A DNA stretch of 64,000 bases from Gillisia sp. Hel1_33_143 (GCF_900104765.1 NZ_LT629737.1:3100001-3164000); one strand, 5' to 3'; counted from the first letter of the stretch, positions 35,503-45,079 are shown. Made by a program: numbers and translations. The notes: generated by a model not told the origin, from the sequence alone.

Positions 35503-35835
35503 ATGAGACAAGCCGCTATTTTATATAAAGGAATAGAAGCCGGTGTGCTGCAGCAGCATGATGACGGCAGTTTTACCTTCCGCTATCTGGACAGCTGGCT
35601 GACCGATCCGGACAATCCCCCTATTAGTCTCACCCTACCCCGGTTCCAACAGGAATACCATTCCTTATATTTATTTCCGTTCTTTTATAATATGATTCCG
35701 GAGGGGACCAATCGACAAACAGTTTGCCAGGCAGAACGCCTTGATGCCGATGACTATTTTGGCATCCTGATGGCTACGGCCCGCTATGATACCGTTGGGG
35801 CCATCACCGTTAAAAAATTTAAAGCCTCCGTATGA
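35503..35835 (+). CDS. hipS: HipS-like protein (HipA N-terminal subdomain, antitoxin)
   Basis: A 110-aa protein equal to the N-subdomain 1 of HipA (AILYKGIEAGVLQQHDDGSFTFRY, then SLTLPRF and LFPFFYNMIPEG). It stands alone because the kinase is a separate gene. In E. coli O127 HipBST the equivalent protein is the antitoxin that blocks HipT. It overlaps the HipT-like gene by ATGA. The split is a normal family variant, not a frameshift: both genes have their own starts and conserved ends. Confidence 0.85.
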   Translation: MRQAAILYKGIEAGVLQQHDDGSFTFRYLDSWLTDPDNPPISLTLPRFQQEYHSLYLFPFFYNMIPEGTNRQTVCQAERLDADDYFGILMATARYDTVGAITVKKFKASV

Positions 35836-36815
35836 TACCAAAACTTACGCATTGTCCCGGGACCCTGGCCCCGGGTTTTGATACCTATAACCGAACCAGT
35901 CTAAAAAGGGTGTTTGATGGACGCAAGGTGTCCCACATCCTTCCCTATGAATCTCCAAATTCAGATGCCCTTACGGATAAGTTATTTGAAGAGAATCAAA
36001 AGCGTATCTCCATATCAGGGGTCCAGGAAAAGTTTTCAGTATTGCTGGAAAAGAACAAGCTACGTCTTATCACAAAAGGAGAGCGGGGCACTTATATTCT
36101 AAAACCAATTCCTAATTCTGGAAAAAAACGGGACCAGATGCCGGCCAATGAGCATTTGACCATGCAAATCGCGCGACAGGTATACGGGATCGAGACCGCA
36201 GAGAATGCGCTCATCTTTTTTAAAAACGGCGCCCCTGCCTTCATCACTAAACGATTTGATGTAAACACGGATGGCAGCAAAAAGGCCAAAGAGGATTTTG
36301 CTTCACTAGCCGGTAAAACTCCACAGACACATGGGGACCATTACAAATATGAAGGAAATTATCTGGAGATATTTGAACTGATGAAGAAATACCTTCCCGC
36401 CTACCGTGTGGAAACACCTAAATTGTTTAAACTTCTATTATTCAATTATTTGTTTTCCAACGGAGATGCCCACTTGAAGAATTTTGCGATTCTGGAAACA
36501 CCTATGGGAGATCATCGCTTAAGTCCTGCTTATGACCTACTTAATACCCGTGTTCATATTGAGGATAGTGATTTTGCATTGGACGGCGGTCTACTACCGG
36601 CCCACCTGGCCCAAACCCATATAGCCGGACAGTTTAAAGTCCTAGCCGAACAGGTAGGATTATCCTCGAAGCAGTTTAATACTATCATGGCTTCCATGCT
36701 CAACGGTTCAGATCAGGTAGATAACCTGACTATGGCTTCCTATTTAGACGAGAAAACAAAAAGAAACTATTTACAGGCCTATCAGACCCGATTAAAAAAA
36801 CTGACCAAAGAGTAA
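35832..36815 (+). CDS. hipT: HipT-like serine/threonine kinase toxin
   Basis: A 327-aa HipA-type kinase lacking the N-subdomain. The Gly-rich loop is RISISGVQEKFSV (about residues 58-70), with Ser60 and Ser62 matching the two autophosphorylated serines of known HipT. Catalytic SNGDAHLKNF and metal-binding LSPAYDLLNT follow. Known HipT targets tryptophanyl-tRNA synthetase, arresting growth; the target here is untested. Confidence 0.88.
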   Translation: MIPKLTHCPGTLAPGFDTYNRTSLKRVFDGRKVSHILPYESPNSDALTDKLFEENQKRISISGVQEKFSVLLEKNKLRLITKGERGTYILKPIPNSGKKRDQMPANEHLTMQIARQVYGIETAENALIFFKNGAPAFITKRFDVNTDGSKKAKEDFASLAGKTPQTHGDHYKYEGNYLEIFELMKKYLPAYRVETPKLFKLLLFNYLFSNGDAHLKNFAILETPMGDHRLSPAYDLLNTRVHIEDSDFALDGGLLPAHLAQTHIAGQFKVLAEQVGLSSKQFNTIMASMLNGSDQVDNLTMASYLDEKTKRNYLQAYQTRLKKLTKE

Positions 36816-36928
36816 TTATGTCTGATAGTTTAAATTCTAGAAATAAATGCACAGGTCGCTAAAGATTTAAGTACGTAAAATTTAGTTTTTTAACGGATGA
36901 GATATCGTTTCTATTGAGTAGAGAAATT

Positions 36929-37014
36929 ACCGGTGAAATCACCAAAGATTACATATTTGATAATATTTTTTGATTTATTTTGAGATGTTAGAAATGGATT
37001 TACACCTAGATTAC
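36929..37014 (+). repeat. 86-bp direct repeat, copy 1 (flanks hipBA)
   Basis: This copy is identical to 39080-39165 at about 82 of 86 positions. It includes accggtgaaatcaccaaag and ends in cctagattac. Read in frame, the first part encodes ITGEITKDYIFDNIF and then a stop, so both copies may be remnants of the 3' end of a lost gene. Weaker similarity (AACTTCTGTATTG and beyond) continues downstream of both copies. The remaining 36816-37270 gap holds nothing else recognised. Confidence 0.85.
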
Positions 37015-37270
37015 TGATATTAAGCTTAGTAAAGATAGTAACGCAAACTTCTGTATTGACAGAAGAAAGACCAGAAAAGCTAAAAAAAGACTTGAGAATA
37101 TTCTTTAAATGGATAGAGATTCAAATTAGGATATCGATTTTTCTAAAAATATTTCTCCTAAATCTCCACTCCTATTAACAACTGATAATAAGCCTCAATA
37201 GTTTCACACGCTTTCAGTAAATAAGGAATTTGAATGAATTGGAACAAAATTTTTATATTAGAAATCTATT

Positions 37271-37365
37271 GTTGGCTTTTACCAACGTTATGTGCTTATC
37301 CTATTTTTTGCGTTAGTTTTTACTAACATTAAAAAATTTTATTATATTTGTTAGTATATACCAAC
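37271..37365 (+). promoter_or_regulatory. Three palindromic operators and -7 element of hipBA
   Basis: GTTRG-N6-CYAAC occurs three times: gttggcttttaccaac (37271-37286), gttagtttttactaac (37312-37327) and gttagtatataccaac (37350-37365). TATATTTG (37343-37350) is a perfect -7 element abutting the third operator, and the second covers the expected -33 zone. HipB binding would block RNA polymerase. Confidence 0.75.
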
Positions 37366-37387
37366 ACTAATAGCTTTTAGACTTATT

Positions 37388-37735
37388 ATGATGGCAAATA
37401 CTAACATAAATTGGAAGGCTTTAACTGATGAAGCCATTGTGAAGGAGATTGGTGCCTTTGTAAAACATCATCGATTAAATCAAAATAAAACACAGGCAAA
37501 CGTTGCCACTCAAGCTGGATTGAATCGATGGACCATAAGCCAGCTGGAAAACGGTGAGGCCATTTCACTACAATCTCTCATCCAAATATTACGGGCATTA
37601 GATTTACTATATATTTTCGATTCCTTCAAAATTGAAAAACAACTTAGTCCAATACAATTGGCTAAATTGGAACATCAGCAAAGAAAAAGAGCGACAAGTT
37701 TAAATATTAAAAGTAACAAGGAAGAGGAATGGTAA
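37388..37735 (+). CDS. hipB: HipB-like antitoxin, XRE family
   Basis: A 115-aa regulator with a central HTH (VKHHRLNQNKTQANVATQAGL, then TISQLENGEAISLQSL) and a basic C-terminal tail. It overlaps the following HipA gene by 7 bp. It would bind the three GTTRG palindromes upstream and hold the kinase inactive. A nearby ATG two codons downstream is an alternative start. Confidence 0.87.
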   Translation: MMANTNINWKALTDEAIVKEIGAFVKHHRLNQNKTQANVATQAGLNRWTISQLENGEAISLQSLIQILRALDLLYIFDSFKIEKQLSPIQLAKLEHQQRKRATSLNIKSNKEEEW

Positions 37736-39051
37736 CGACGGCTTACATTAAATTATGGGGAGAAATTATTGGCGCCATAGCCTGGGATGATAATACTCAA
37801 TTAGGAACTTTTGAATATACTCCTAAGTTTATAGAAACTGGTATTGAGGTAGCCCCCATCAAAATGCCCCTTTCTAAAGGTAAACGAATATATTCATTTC
37901 CGGAATTACGAAAAAGACAATCTGAAGGGGAAGACACCTTTAAAGGGCTGCCAGGCTTAATAGCTGATGTCTTACCAGATAAATATGGTAACAAGCTCAT
38001 AAATAGCTGGCTTGCTCAAAATGGACGACCAGAAAATAGTATGAATCCTATTGAGCAATTATGTTTTATAGGTACTCGTGGTATGGGTGCACTGGAATTT
38101 GAACCAACTACATTTAAAGCTAGCAAAAACACATTTTCGGTTGCCATAGATTCCTTAGTGGATATTGCACATAAAATGCTTACTCAGCGAGAGGATTTTC
38201 ATACGAACCTGTCTAAAGATGAAGAACAGGCAATGAAGGATATTCTGAGAATAGGAACATCGGCAGGAGGTGCTCGCCCCAAAGCGATTATCGCTTACAA
38301 CGAAAAAACTAAAGAGGTTCGTTCAGGACAAACGAATGTTGCTAAAGGTTTTCAGCACTGGCTAATAAAATTAGATGGGGTTAGTGATGCTCAATTTGGT
38401 GAAAGCCATGGCTATGGTCGGGTAGAAATGGCATATTATAATATGGCTATTGCATGTGGTATAGATATTATGCCGTCCCAGCTGCTTGAGGAGAATGGAA
38501 GGGCTCATTTCATGACGCAACGATTTGATCGTGGTGAAAACAATCAAAAACATCACGTTCAAACTTTTTGTGCCATGCAACATTATGATTTTAATGATGT
38601 GAACAGCTACAGCTATGAGCAGCTATTTCAGACAATGCGAATTCTTGGGCTGCCTTATCCACAGGCAGAAGAAATATACCGAAGAATGGTCTTTAATGTC
38701 CTAGCTCAAAACTGCGATGATCACACTAAAAACTTTGCATTTTTACTTGAGAAAGATAAAGATTGGTCCATCGCTCCTGCTTATGATGTTTGCTATGCTT
38801 ACAGCCCTGAAAGTATTTGGGTGCATCAACATGCGTTAAGCATTAATGGTAAAAGAAAAGATATCACCAGAGAAGATCTTCAGGCCGTAGGGAAATCAAT
38901 GAATATCAAAAAAATGAATGATATAATAGATCATATATTAGAAGTAGTAAAAAATTGGGAAAACTATGCTTCCGAAGTATCTATGAATCAACCATTGAAA
39001 AATAAAATTAAAGAAAGTTTATCAACTCATTTGAAAGTATTTTCACCTTAA
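37729..39051 (+). CDS. hipA: HipA-like serine/threonine kinase toxin
   Basis: A 440-aa full-length HipA. The N-subdomain (AYIKLWGEIIGAIAWDDN) is fused to the kinase, with Gly-rich loop IGTSAGGARPKAII near residue 174, catalytic NCDDHTKNF near 329 and metal-binding APAYDVCY near 351. Unlike the HipT 1 kb upstream, it carries its own N-domain and lacks the double-Ser loop. The whole operon lies between two 86-bp direct repeats. Confidence 0.9.
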   Translation: MVTTAYIKLWGEIIGAIAWDDNTQLGTFEYTPKFIETGIEVAPIKMPLSKGKRIYSFPELRKRQSEGEDTFKGLPGLIADVLPDKYGNKLINSWLAQNGRPENSMNPIEQLCFIGTRGMGALEFEPTTFKASKNTFSVAIDSLVDIAHKMLTQREDFHTNLSKDEEQAMKDILRIGTSAGGARPKAIIAYNEKTKEVRSGQTNVAKGFQHWLIKLDGVSDAQFGESHGYGRVEMAYYNMAIACGIDIMPSQLLEENGRAHFMTQRFDRGENNQKHHVQTFCAMQHYDFNDVNSYSYEQLFQTMRILGLPYPQAEEIYRRMVFNVLAQNCDDHTKNFAFLLEKDKDWSIAPAYDVCYAYSPESIWVHQHALSINGKRKDITREDLQAVGKSMNIKKMNDIIDHILEVVKNWENYASEVSMNQPLKNKIKESLSTHLKVFSP

Positions 39052-39079
39052 TTAAGGTGAATTAAGCAATGATGAAATC

Positions 39080-39165
39080 ACCGGTGAAATCACCAAAGAT
39101 TACATATTTGATAATATTTTTTGATTTATTTTGAGATGTTGGAAATGGGTTTGTACCTAGATTAC
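39080..39165 (+). repeat. 86-bp direct repeat, copy 2 (flanks hipBA)
   Basis: The partner of 36929-37014 with four differences, all near the 3' end. It lies 28 bp after the hipA stop. Similarity continues weakly to about 39217. The 39166-39502 stretch holds no recognisable gene. Confidence 0.85.
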
Positions 39166-39502
39166 ACCTCAAAACTTGAAAACCCCAGTGTTTTATGGAA
39201 AGACAACTTCTGTATTGGGAAATAAAATCTCAATTTCTTTTATACATAAGAATGCTCATCACAATCTATAAACATCGAAATTGAATTGATCTGATTTAAA
39301 GTAATAAGCTATTTCTGGAATTTACCTAGAATCATCCTTAACAAAAGATCATACTTTGGCATGTGTTACTATCGCGTTAGAAATTTTAGTTTACAAAATA
39401 GCAGTCCCAATAGTGCGTTTGGCGTCTTATTATCATTGTGAAGAGTAAAGACACTTTTAAATGGATAAAAATTAAAATAACTGTAATTAGGGTTTTATTG
39501 AC

Positions 39503-40273
39503 TTAAGAAATCAATCTTTCAGCTACTTGATTTTTATGACTATAAAACACCAAACCACTTAATAGTAAAATGCAAACTATGGTTGCCGGAACCGTACCCA
39601 GGTCAAATCCACCTTCGGCACTAGTTTTTGTAAGTAGATCACCAAAGGTTGCTCCAAAAGGTCTGGTAAATACAAATGCTAGCCAGAATAGGATCATATC
39701 ATTAATTTTAGAAATATAATGTAACAATACTACGATCCCAATAACTGCTGCAGTTATTAATGCTCCTTCCAAATAAGAAAACCCTGCGTTATCGCTTAAA
39801 TAATCTCCAAAAGCGGTCCCCAAACTGTTAGAAAATAAAATGGCTATCCAATAGAACAATTCAACATTTTTGCGTGAGATTGGATATACTTCAATCTTTC
39901 CAATACGCTTCTTCCAAATAATTAAAGTGCTTAGCAAAAGAGTTATGAGAATTATTGAGCCAGTTAGGTAACCCAAATTAAGAGTTCTATCCATAAAGTC
40001 TGATATTTCTGTTCCTACGGTGGTAGTACCAACAATTACGAGCCAATATAAGGTTGGACTAAATTTCCTAGCTTTTAGCTGTATAAATAAGGTGATGATA
40101 AAAAATATACCGGTAATAATAAGGCCAATTGTATATCCTAAATTCAAGGTGTGTGCTAATAGATCTCCAAGCGTTTCCCCTAGCGTTGTTGCAATAATCT
40201 TCATTACCCAAAACAATACAGTGATCTTAGCTACTTTATTAAATACAAGTAAATTCTTAGCAGTTTGTTCCAT
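39503..40273 (-). CDS. Uncharacterised multi-pass membrane protein (COG4705-like)
   Basis: A 256-aa protein with about eight hydrophobic helices arranged as an internal repeat. Each unit has a GxxxGD motif (ETLGDLLAHTLNLGY; EISDFMDRTLNLGYLTG; TAFGDYLSD; ATFGDLLTK). The repeat is typical of the COG4705 membrane-anchored family; the function is unknown. It is 118 bp downstream of the PAP2 gene on the same strand and may form a unit with it and the two-component system. Confidence 0.75.
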   Translation of the reverse strand: MEQTAKNLLVFNKVAKITVLFWVMKIIATTLGETLGDLLAHTLNLGYTIGLIITGIFFIITLFIQLKARKFSPTLYWLVIVGTTTVGTEISDFMDRTLNLGYLTGSIILITLLLSTLIIWKKRIGKIEVYPISRKNVELFYWIAILFSNSLGTAFGDYLSDNAGFSYLEGALITAAVIGIVVLLHYISKINDMILFWLAFVFTRPFGATFGDLLTKTSAEGGFDLGTVPATIVCILLLSGLVFYSHKNQVAERLIS

Positions 40274-40391
40274 AATAACTATTTATTGAATCCATATTTT
40301 CTAACACGAAAGGCATTCAGAACATTTAAATCTACATAGATCTTAAACGAAAACTTTTCCTAATCATCTAATCTCAACATTTATTCAAAGC

Positions 40392-40973
40392 TTAAAACAT
40401 ATATTTAAAACCAATCATATGAGAGTTTTCAAAGTTAGAATAGGTGAGTTCCATATGTTCCATTTCATAATCTGTGGTAAAAAGTAAATTACTGCCCAAC
40501 CCAATGGCTGCTCCGGCTAGCACATCAAGAATATCATGCTTTTTAGAATCTATTCTACTGGCTGCAGTGTATCCTGCAATTATATAAGAGGGAATAGCAT
40601 ATTTAAAGCCATATCTTTTATGAATAAAACCGGCGCTATGAAATACTGTAGAAGTATGTCCTGATGGGAAGGAGTTGTCATTACTTTGATCTGGTCTTGG
40701 CTTATTAATTCCAATCTTAAGTCCGAAGGTGATGACTTCTGTAAGTACAAAACCTTTAGTAAATTGCCAAACCCCCTTATCATCATCAAGAATTAAACTA
40801 GTTCCTAAAGTGGCAGCAGGAAGAACAAATAAGAACACATCTCCCACTCGTTGTACCGTACCTACTTTTGGCTTAGTCTCGCTTGTATCCTGTGCTTTTA
40901 GCTGAAATGTAAAAAATGAAATAAGACAGACCGATATTACGATTCTATGTAAAGAAGAATTAGATCTATGCAC
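40392..40973 (-). CDS. PAP2-family (type 2) phosphatase
   Basis: A 193-aa protein with a signal-like N-terminus. The three phosphatase motifs are KPRPDQ, SFPSGHTS and SRIDSKKHDILD (acid phosphatase / lipid phosphatase signature). It probably dephosphorylates a lipid pyrophosphate or other envelope phosphoester at the periplasmic face. It is encoded just downstream of a histidine kinase, 82 bp away, so regulation by that system is plausible. Confidence 0.88.
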   Translation of the reverse strand: MHRSNSSLHRIVISVCLISFFTFQLKAQDTSETKPKVGTVQRVGDVFLFVLPAATLGTSLILDDDKGVWQFTKGFVLTEVITFGLKIGINKPRPDQSNDNSFPSGHTSTVFHSAGFIHKRYGFKYAIPSYIIAGYTAASRIDSKKHDILDVLAGAAIGLGSNLLFTTDYEMEHMELTYSNFENSHMIGFKYMF

Positions 40974-41055
40974 TCGCTTAATTTTAAAATTGATAATTGG
41001 GCACTAAAAATTATATCAATAAAAATAATACCGAATTCTAAAGCAATCTTAAAGC

Positions 41056-42378
41056 CTACTCTATTTTAAAATCTATTTCGAAGACGTGTTTTACTTTCTG
41101 GCTAGAACCTGTGCTAATATTTAGTTCTGAAAAATGGTAGGTAGGCTTAAAGCCATAATAATCACATATCTTTTTGATAATAGAAAGTCCAAGTCCGGTA
41201 GAATCTGAACGGTTTCCCTCCTTATAATACCGTTCAAAAATCTTATCTGGATTTTGTAAAGCTTTATCGCCGTTATTAGAAATACTTAAAATGTTTTCGC
41301 TAAGGGTGACTTCTATTGTAACATAATCTTTATTATACTTTATAGCATTTGAGATTAGATTATTACAAAGAATTATGGCTAGAGATCTATCCATGGATAC
41401 ATATAGGTCGTTTTTTATAACAGTTTTGATATCTTCTGAAGTTAATTCTCTAAAATTCGCTACCACTTCTTTAATTATAGTAGAAAGTTTAATTTCTTCA
41501 ATACTCGAAAATTGATCATTGTCGATCTTTGCCAGAAGGATCAATTTCTTGTTTAGTTGTTTTAATCTAGAGATATCTGTTTGTAGGGAGGATATTTGTT
41601 GAAACTGGATTTCATTGATCTCTGTGGTATTTATAAAATTATCGATCTTAGCTTGCATGATCGCCAAAGGCGTCTGCATTTCATGAGAAACGTCTTCGGT
41701 AAATTGCTTAAGAATTTTATAATCTGTCTGAATCTTGGTGGTAAGCAGTTGCATTTCTACTTGTAACTCATAAAATTCTAAAATATCTGAATCTTCAAAA
41801 ATCAATTCTTTATCAGATTTTAAACTAAAATTCTTGAGTCTGTTCAAATTAGTAAAAAATGGTTTCCATAGTTTCTCATTTCTGGATCTGTTGATATAAA
41901 AAAGAAAAATGAACGCAAGAATGAGTATTGCTAAAAAAGTAAGAACAATAACAAGTAGAATATCTTCAGACTCAATAACCATAGCTCTTACCGTAATTCT
42001 ATAATATTCCCCCTTTATTTGAGTTGTTTGTGAAAGCTGTTCAAAAAGTTCAACCTCGTCTTGAAGAGGATCGAATATTAAAGTGTCTTTTAAAGAAATC
42101 TTCTCTGCCTCATTTACCTTTTCCACCGTCATTATAGGTGGAATTCCTTTGATGGTTTGATCTTCCCGAAGCAACCGCTCTACTCTATCTTTGTTGGAAA
42201 ACAGCTCTTCCTCTACTTCATTCTGCAATAATTCTCTTGTGAAGAAGAACAAGCTTATTGTAGATAGCATTAGTAAGATTAATGCTGTCTTAAAAAAAGT
42301 CTTAGAGGCCTTTCTTAGTAATGGGGTTTTATGTGAAGAAAGTTTTTTAATCTGCTGTAAATTTATAACCGCTAGCAT
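41056..42378 (-). CDS. Sensor histidine kinase
   Basis: A 440-aa membrane kinase. An N-terminal helix (about 25-45), an extracytoplasmic sensor region and a second helix (about 145-165) precede the H-box DVSHEMQTPLAIM. N-box NLISNAIKYN, SISNNGD and GLGLSI follow. Its start overlaps the response-regulator gene by 32 bp. It phosphorylates the OmpR-type regulator encoded immediately upstream. Confidence 0.92.
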   Translation of the reverse strand: MLAVINLQQIKKLSSHKTPLLRKASKTFFKTALILLMLSTISLFFFTRELLQNEVEEELFSNKDRVERLLREDQTIKGIPPIMTVEKVNEAEKISLKDTLIFDPLQDEVELFEQLSQTTQIKGEYYRITVRAMVIESEDILLVIVLTFLAILILAFIFLFYINRSRNEKLWKPFFTNLNRLKNFSLKSDKELIFEDSDILEFYELQVEMQLLTTKIQTDYKILKQFTEDVSHEMQTPLAIMQAKIDNFINTTEINEIQFQQISSLQTDISRLKQLNKKLILLAKIDNDQFSSIEEIKLSTIIKEVVANFRELTSEDIKTVIKNDLYVSMDRSLAIILCNNLISNAIKYNKDYVTIEVTLSENILSISNNGDKALQNPDKIFERYYKEGNRSDSTGLGLSIIKKICDYYGFKPTYHFSELNISTGSSQKVKHVFEIDFKIE

Positions 42379-43021
42379 AAGCAGTTTGTATATATTTTGC
42401 CCCCTTAGTAGTTAGTTTCTTTCTGAGATTATTTATGTGTACATAAATAAAGTCAAAATTATCTAACAGATCACTATCATCACCCCATAGATGCTCCGCG
42501 ATTATTGCTTTAGATAATATTCTATTTTTATTGGTTATAAAGAATAAAAGAAGATCATATTCCTTTCTAGTAAGTATAATTGGACTATCTAAAATAAACA
42601 CAGTTCTGGCCAAAGTGTCTACACGAATCTCATTAAATACTATGGCATCATTACCTCCAAATTGTCTTCTTCTTGTAATAGCTTTTATACGGGAATTTAA
42701 TTCTGCTAAATGAAAGGGCTTTGTGAGATAATCGTCTGCGCCCAAGTCTAACCCTGTAAGTTTATCTTCTAGAGAACTGTTTGCTGAAATAATAATGACT
42801 CCACATTTTTTATTTTGTTGCTTTAGCTTGTGAAGTAATTGTAATCCACTACCAGATACTAAATTGATATCTAGAACTACTACGTCATATTCATAAAGTT
42901 CTAATTTCTGGGAAGCTTCTAAATAATCTGATGCTGTTTCGCAAACATTACCATCATTGCTTAGATAGGTAGCAATGGAATTTCGAAGTTCATTTTCATC
43001 TTCAGCAATTAGATATTTCAT
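42347..43021 (-). CDS. OmpR-family response regulator
   Basis: A 224-aa regulator. The receiver domain has an acidic pocket (AEDEN), phospho-acceptor Asp51 in VVVLDINLVSG and Lys in LTKPFHL. The C-terminal winged helix is of OmpR/PhoB type (LTRKEYDLLLFF, then FIYVHINNLRKKL). It pairs with the overlapping histidine kinase. The PAP2 and COG4705-like genes downstream are likely members of its regulon. Confidence 0.93.
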   Translation of the reverse strand: MKYLIAEDENELRNSIATYLSNDGNVCETASDYLEASQKLELYEYDVVVLDINLVSGSGLQLLHKLKQQNKKCGVIIISANSSLEDKLTGLDLGADDYLTKPFHLAELNSRIKAITRRRQFGGNDAIVFNEIRVDTLARTVFILDSPIILTRKEYDLLLFFITNKNRILSKAIIAEHLWGDDSDLLDNFDFIYVHINNLRKKLTTKGAKYIQTAYASGYKFTAD

Positions 43022-43283
43022 TTATAACATATTTGGACCTCAATGTAGTTTGAAATCCTTAAGATATTTTAAAGTTAGCTTGTTAAACGAGAATCACCTT
43101 ATGTTTTATCAAAATAGAGCGATATTGAAAATCAGAATGAATTGAATAACTATTTTATTCTGGCTCTTATCATAAGTTACTAGTTGATTTTATTCTGGTA
43201 CTATTTCAAATAACACCTTCTCTACAGAGGGTTTCCGGAAAAATTTTGAGATATTAGAGTTCTAATTTATTTTATAATAATTT

Positions 43284-44048
43284 ATGAAGATCATCTCATG
43301 GAACGTTAATGGCATTAGAGCCATCGTGAAAAAAGAATTCTTTGAATCTGTTAAGTCATTAGAACCAGATATTTTATGCCTTCAGGAATCTAAAGCACAA
43401 GATATCGAAATTGAAAAAGCAGTTTCAGAAATTCAGGATTTTGAACTTTATAGCAATTCTGCAGAGAAAAAAGGCTATTCCGGTACTGTAGTTCTTAGTA
43501 AGATCACTACCAAACAGGTGAAGAACAACATCGGAATAGATATACATGACCTTGAGGGTAGAGTGATAACGGTAGAATATCCAGATTTCTATCTGGTAAA
43601 TGTGTATGTACCCAATTCTGGTCAGAAATTAGAGAAATTAGAATATAGAACTCAATGGGATAAAGATTTCTTGAGCTATTTAAAACAACTAGAAAAAACT
43701 AAGCCTGTTATAATAACGGGAGATTTTAATGTTGCACACAAGGCTATAGATCTTAAAAACGATAAATCTAATTATAATAAGACCGCCGGTTATACTCAAA
43801 AGGAAATTGATGGTATGGATAATTTACTCGCTGCCGGATTTGTAGATGTATTCCGCCACTTTCATCCAGAGAAAGTTGCTTACACCTATTGGAGCTATAG
43901 ATTTAAATCTAGAGAAAAAAATACCGGATGGAGATTGGATTATTTCTTAGTAAGTAGCTCGCTTCTAGATAAAATTAGCGCTATTAGCATTTTACCCGAA
44001 TATATGGGTTCAGATCATTGCCCTATAGCTTTAGAGATTCAGTTCTAG
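43284..44048 (+). CDS. xth: Exodeoxyribonuclease III (AP endonuclease)
   Basis: A 254-aa EEP-family nuclease with SWNVNGIRA, catalytic Glu in CLQESKAQ, TGDFNVAHKAIDL, and C-terminal YWSYRFK and SDHCPIALEI. It cleaves the backbone at abasic sites in base-excision repair. It is a single gene with its own terminator hairpin after it. The length is normal. Confidence 0.95.
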   Translation: MKIISWNVNGIRAIVKKEFFESVKSLEPDILCLQESKAQDIEIEKAVSEIQDFELYSNSAEKKGYSGTVVLSKITTKQVKNNIGIDIHDLEGRVITVEYPDFYLVNVYVPNSGQKLEKLEYRTQWDKDFLSYLKQLEKTKPVIITGDFNVAHKAIDLKNDKSNYNKTAGYTQKEIDGMDNLLAAGFVDVFRHFHPEKVAYTYWSYRFKSREKNTGWRLDYFLVSSSLLDKISAISILPEYMGSDHCPIALEIQF

Positions 44049-44090
44049 AAACCTCGTAAACTTTGTATATTTTTTAGTTAAATAGCTAAT

Positions 44091-44132
44091 AATAGAAAAG
44101 AGCAACTTATAGTAAAGTTGCTCTTTTCTATT
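44091..44132. terminator. Strong bidirectional intrinsic terminator
   Basis: A perfect 18-bp stem (44091-44108 with 44115-44132) with a 6-nt loop. It lies between convergent xth and the CDGSH gene, with A- and T-rich tails on both sides. Confidence 0.9.
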
Positions 44133-44148
44133 TAGATTAAGAATTAAT

Positions 44149-44370
44149 CTATTTCTTTGGCGGTAATGAAAATGCTACGGCATCATGTTCAAAATGATTT
44201 CTGTGGGCTCCATCACAAAAAGGCTTATTCTTAGAAAGACCACATCTGCATAAAGAAACTACATCTCTTCCACCAAGATCATACTCATTCCCATCCTTAT
44301 CTACAATTTCAAAATCTCCCTGAACCTTTAAAGATCCATTGTTATTCACAACTAGTTTTGTCTTACTCAT
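44149..44370 (-). CDS. CDGSH iron-sulfur domain protein
   Basis: A 73-aa protein with CRCGLSKNKPFCDGAHR, the CxC-x2-S-x3-PxCDGxH ligand set for a 2Fe-2S cluster of mitoNEET type (three Cys, one His). It is a small cytosolic redox or iron-sulfur transfer protein. It stands alone with its own promoter region upstream. Confidence 0.92.
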   Translation of the reverse strand: MSKTKLVVNNNGSLKVQGDFEIVDKDGNEYDLGGRDVVSLCRCGLSKNKPFCDGAHRNHFEHDAVAFSLPPKK

Positions 44371-44536
44371 AATAATTATATTTTAGGTATTCATTTAAGA
44401 TTCTTTGCTCTTCGAATTGAACTTCTGGTTCAATTCTTCAAAGAAAAGAAAATTAGTCAAAACTATATCTCCGAATTATGAAAAAGAAAAATGCAGCGAT
44501 GTTTTTAGGTCACTGCATATATTTCTCTGAGGAGTT

Positions 44537-45079
44537 TTAATCTATAGCAAGCATTTTAAGCTTAGGATCTATATCATAAATTCTTGTAGTATCTTGATTG
44601 ATCATTATTCTGATATTGTAATATTCCAGACCTTGAATTTTTTTATTTTTGATCTTACCCACTACAACACCCTTCTTATTAGGATCTTTAAAGGTCTTAT
44701 CTAAAATTTGAGATCCTCCGTCTGTTTTTCTAAAGATCTTTATAATTTCTACAACGTCTCTGCTATCGGCATTTTTAGCAATACCTCTCCAGTAGATCTT
44801 TTGATTTTTTTCTACAACAGATACAAAATCTTTAGGCTTACCAGAATTCTCACCCCTATCATCAGATAATGTAACCATCTCCTCAATATTATATCTATCT
44901 ATACTATCTGTATTTACCGTAACTAGCACATTAGTATCCTTTTTAAAATTGATCTTTTCTTCGGTGCCATAGACTGGTTCACTATTAGAATGTTGCTTTT
45001 TACCAGCAAATAATAAGGTGAATAAAACCAGTACTACCAGAAATAATCCTGTCTTTTTGAAAAAATTGTTTGCTTTCAT
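44537..45079 (-). CDS. Hypothetical exported or membrane-anchored protein
   Basis: A 180-aa protein with one N-terminal hydrophobic helix (about residues 12-26) that could be a signal anchor. A soluble, lysine-rich beta-type domain follows. No family is recognised. It lies 42 bp downstream of the cyclase gene on the same strand and is probably co-transcribed with it. Confidence 0.65.
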   Translation of the reverse strand: MKANNFFKKTGLFLVVLVLFTLLFAGKKQHSNSEPVYGTEEKINFKKDTNVLVTVNTDSIDRYNIEEMVTLSDDRGENSGKPKDFVSVVEKNQKIYWRGIAKNADSRDVVEIIKIFRKTDGGSQILDKTFKDPNKKGVVVGKIKNKKIQGLEYYNIRIMINQDTTRIYDIDPKLKMLAID

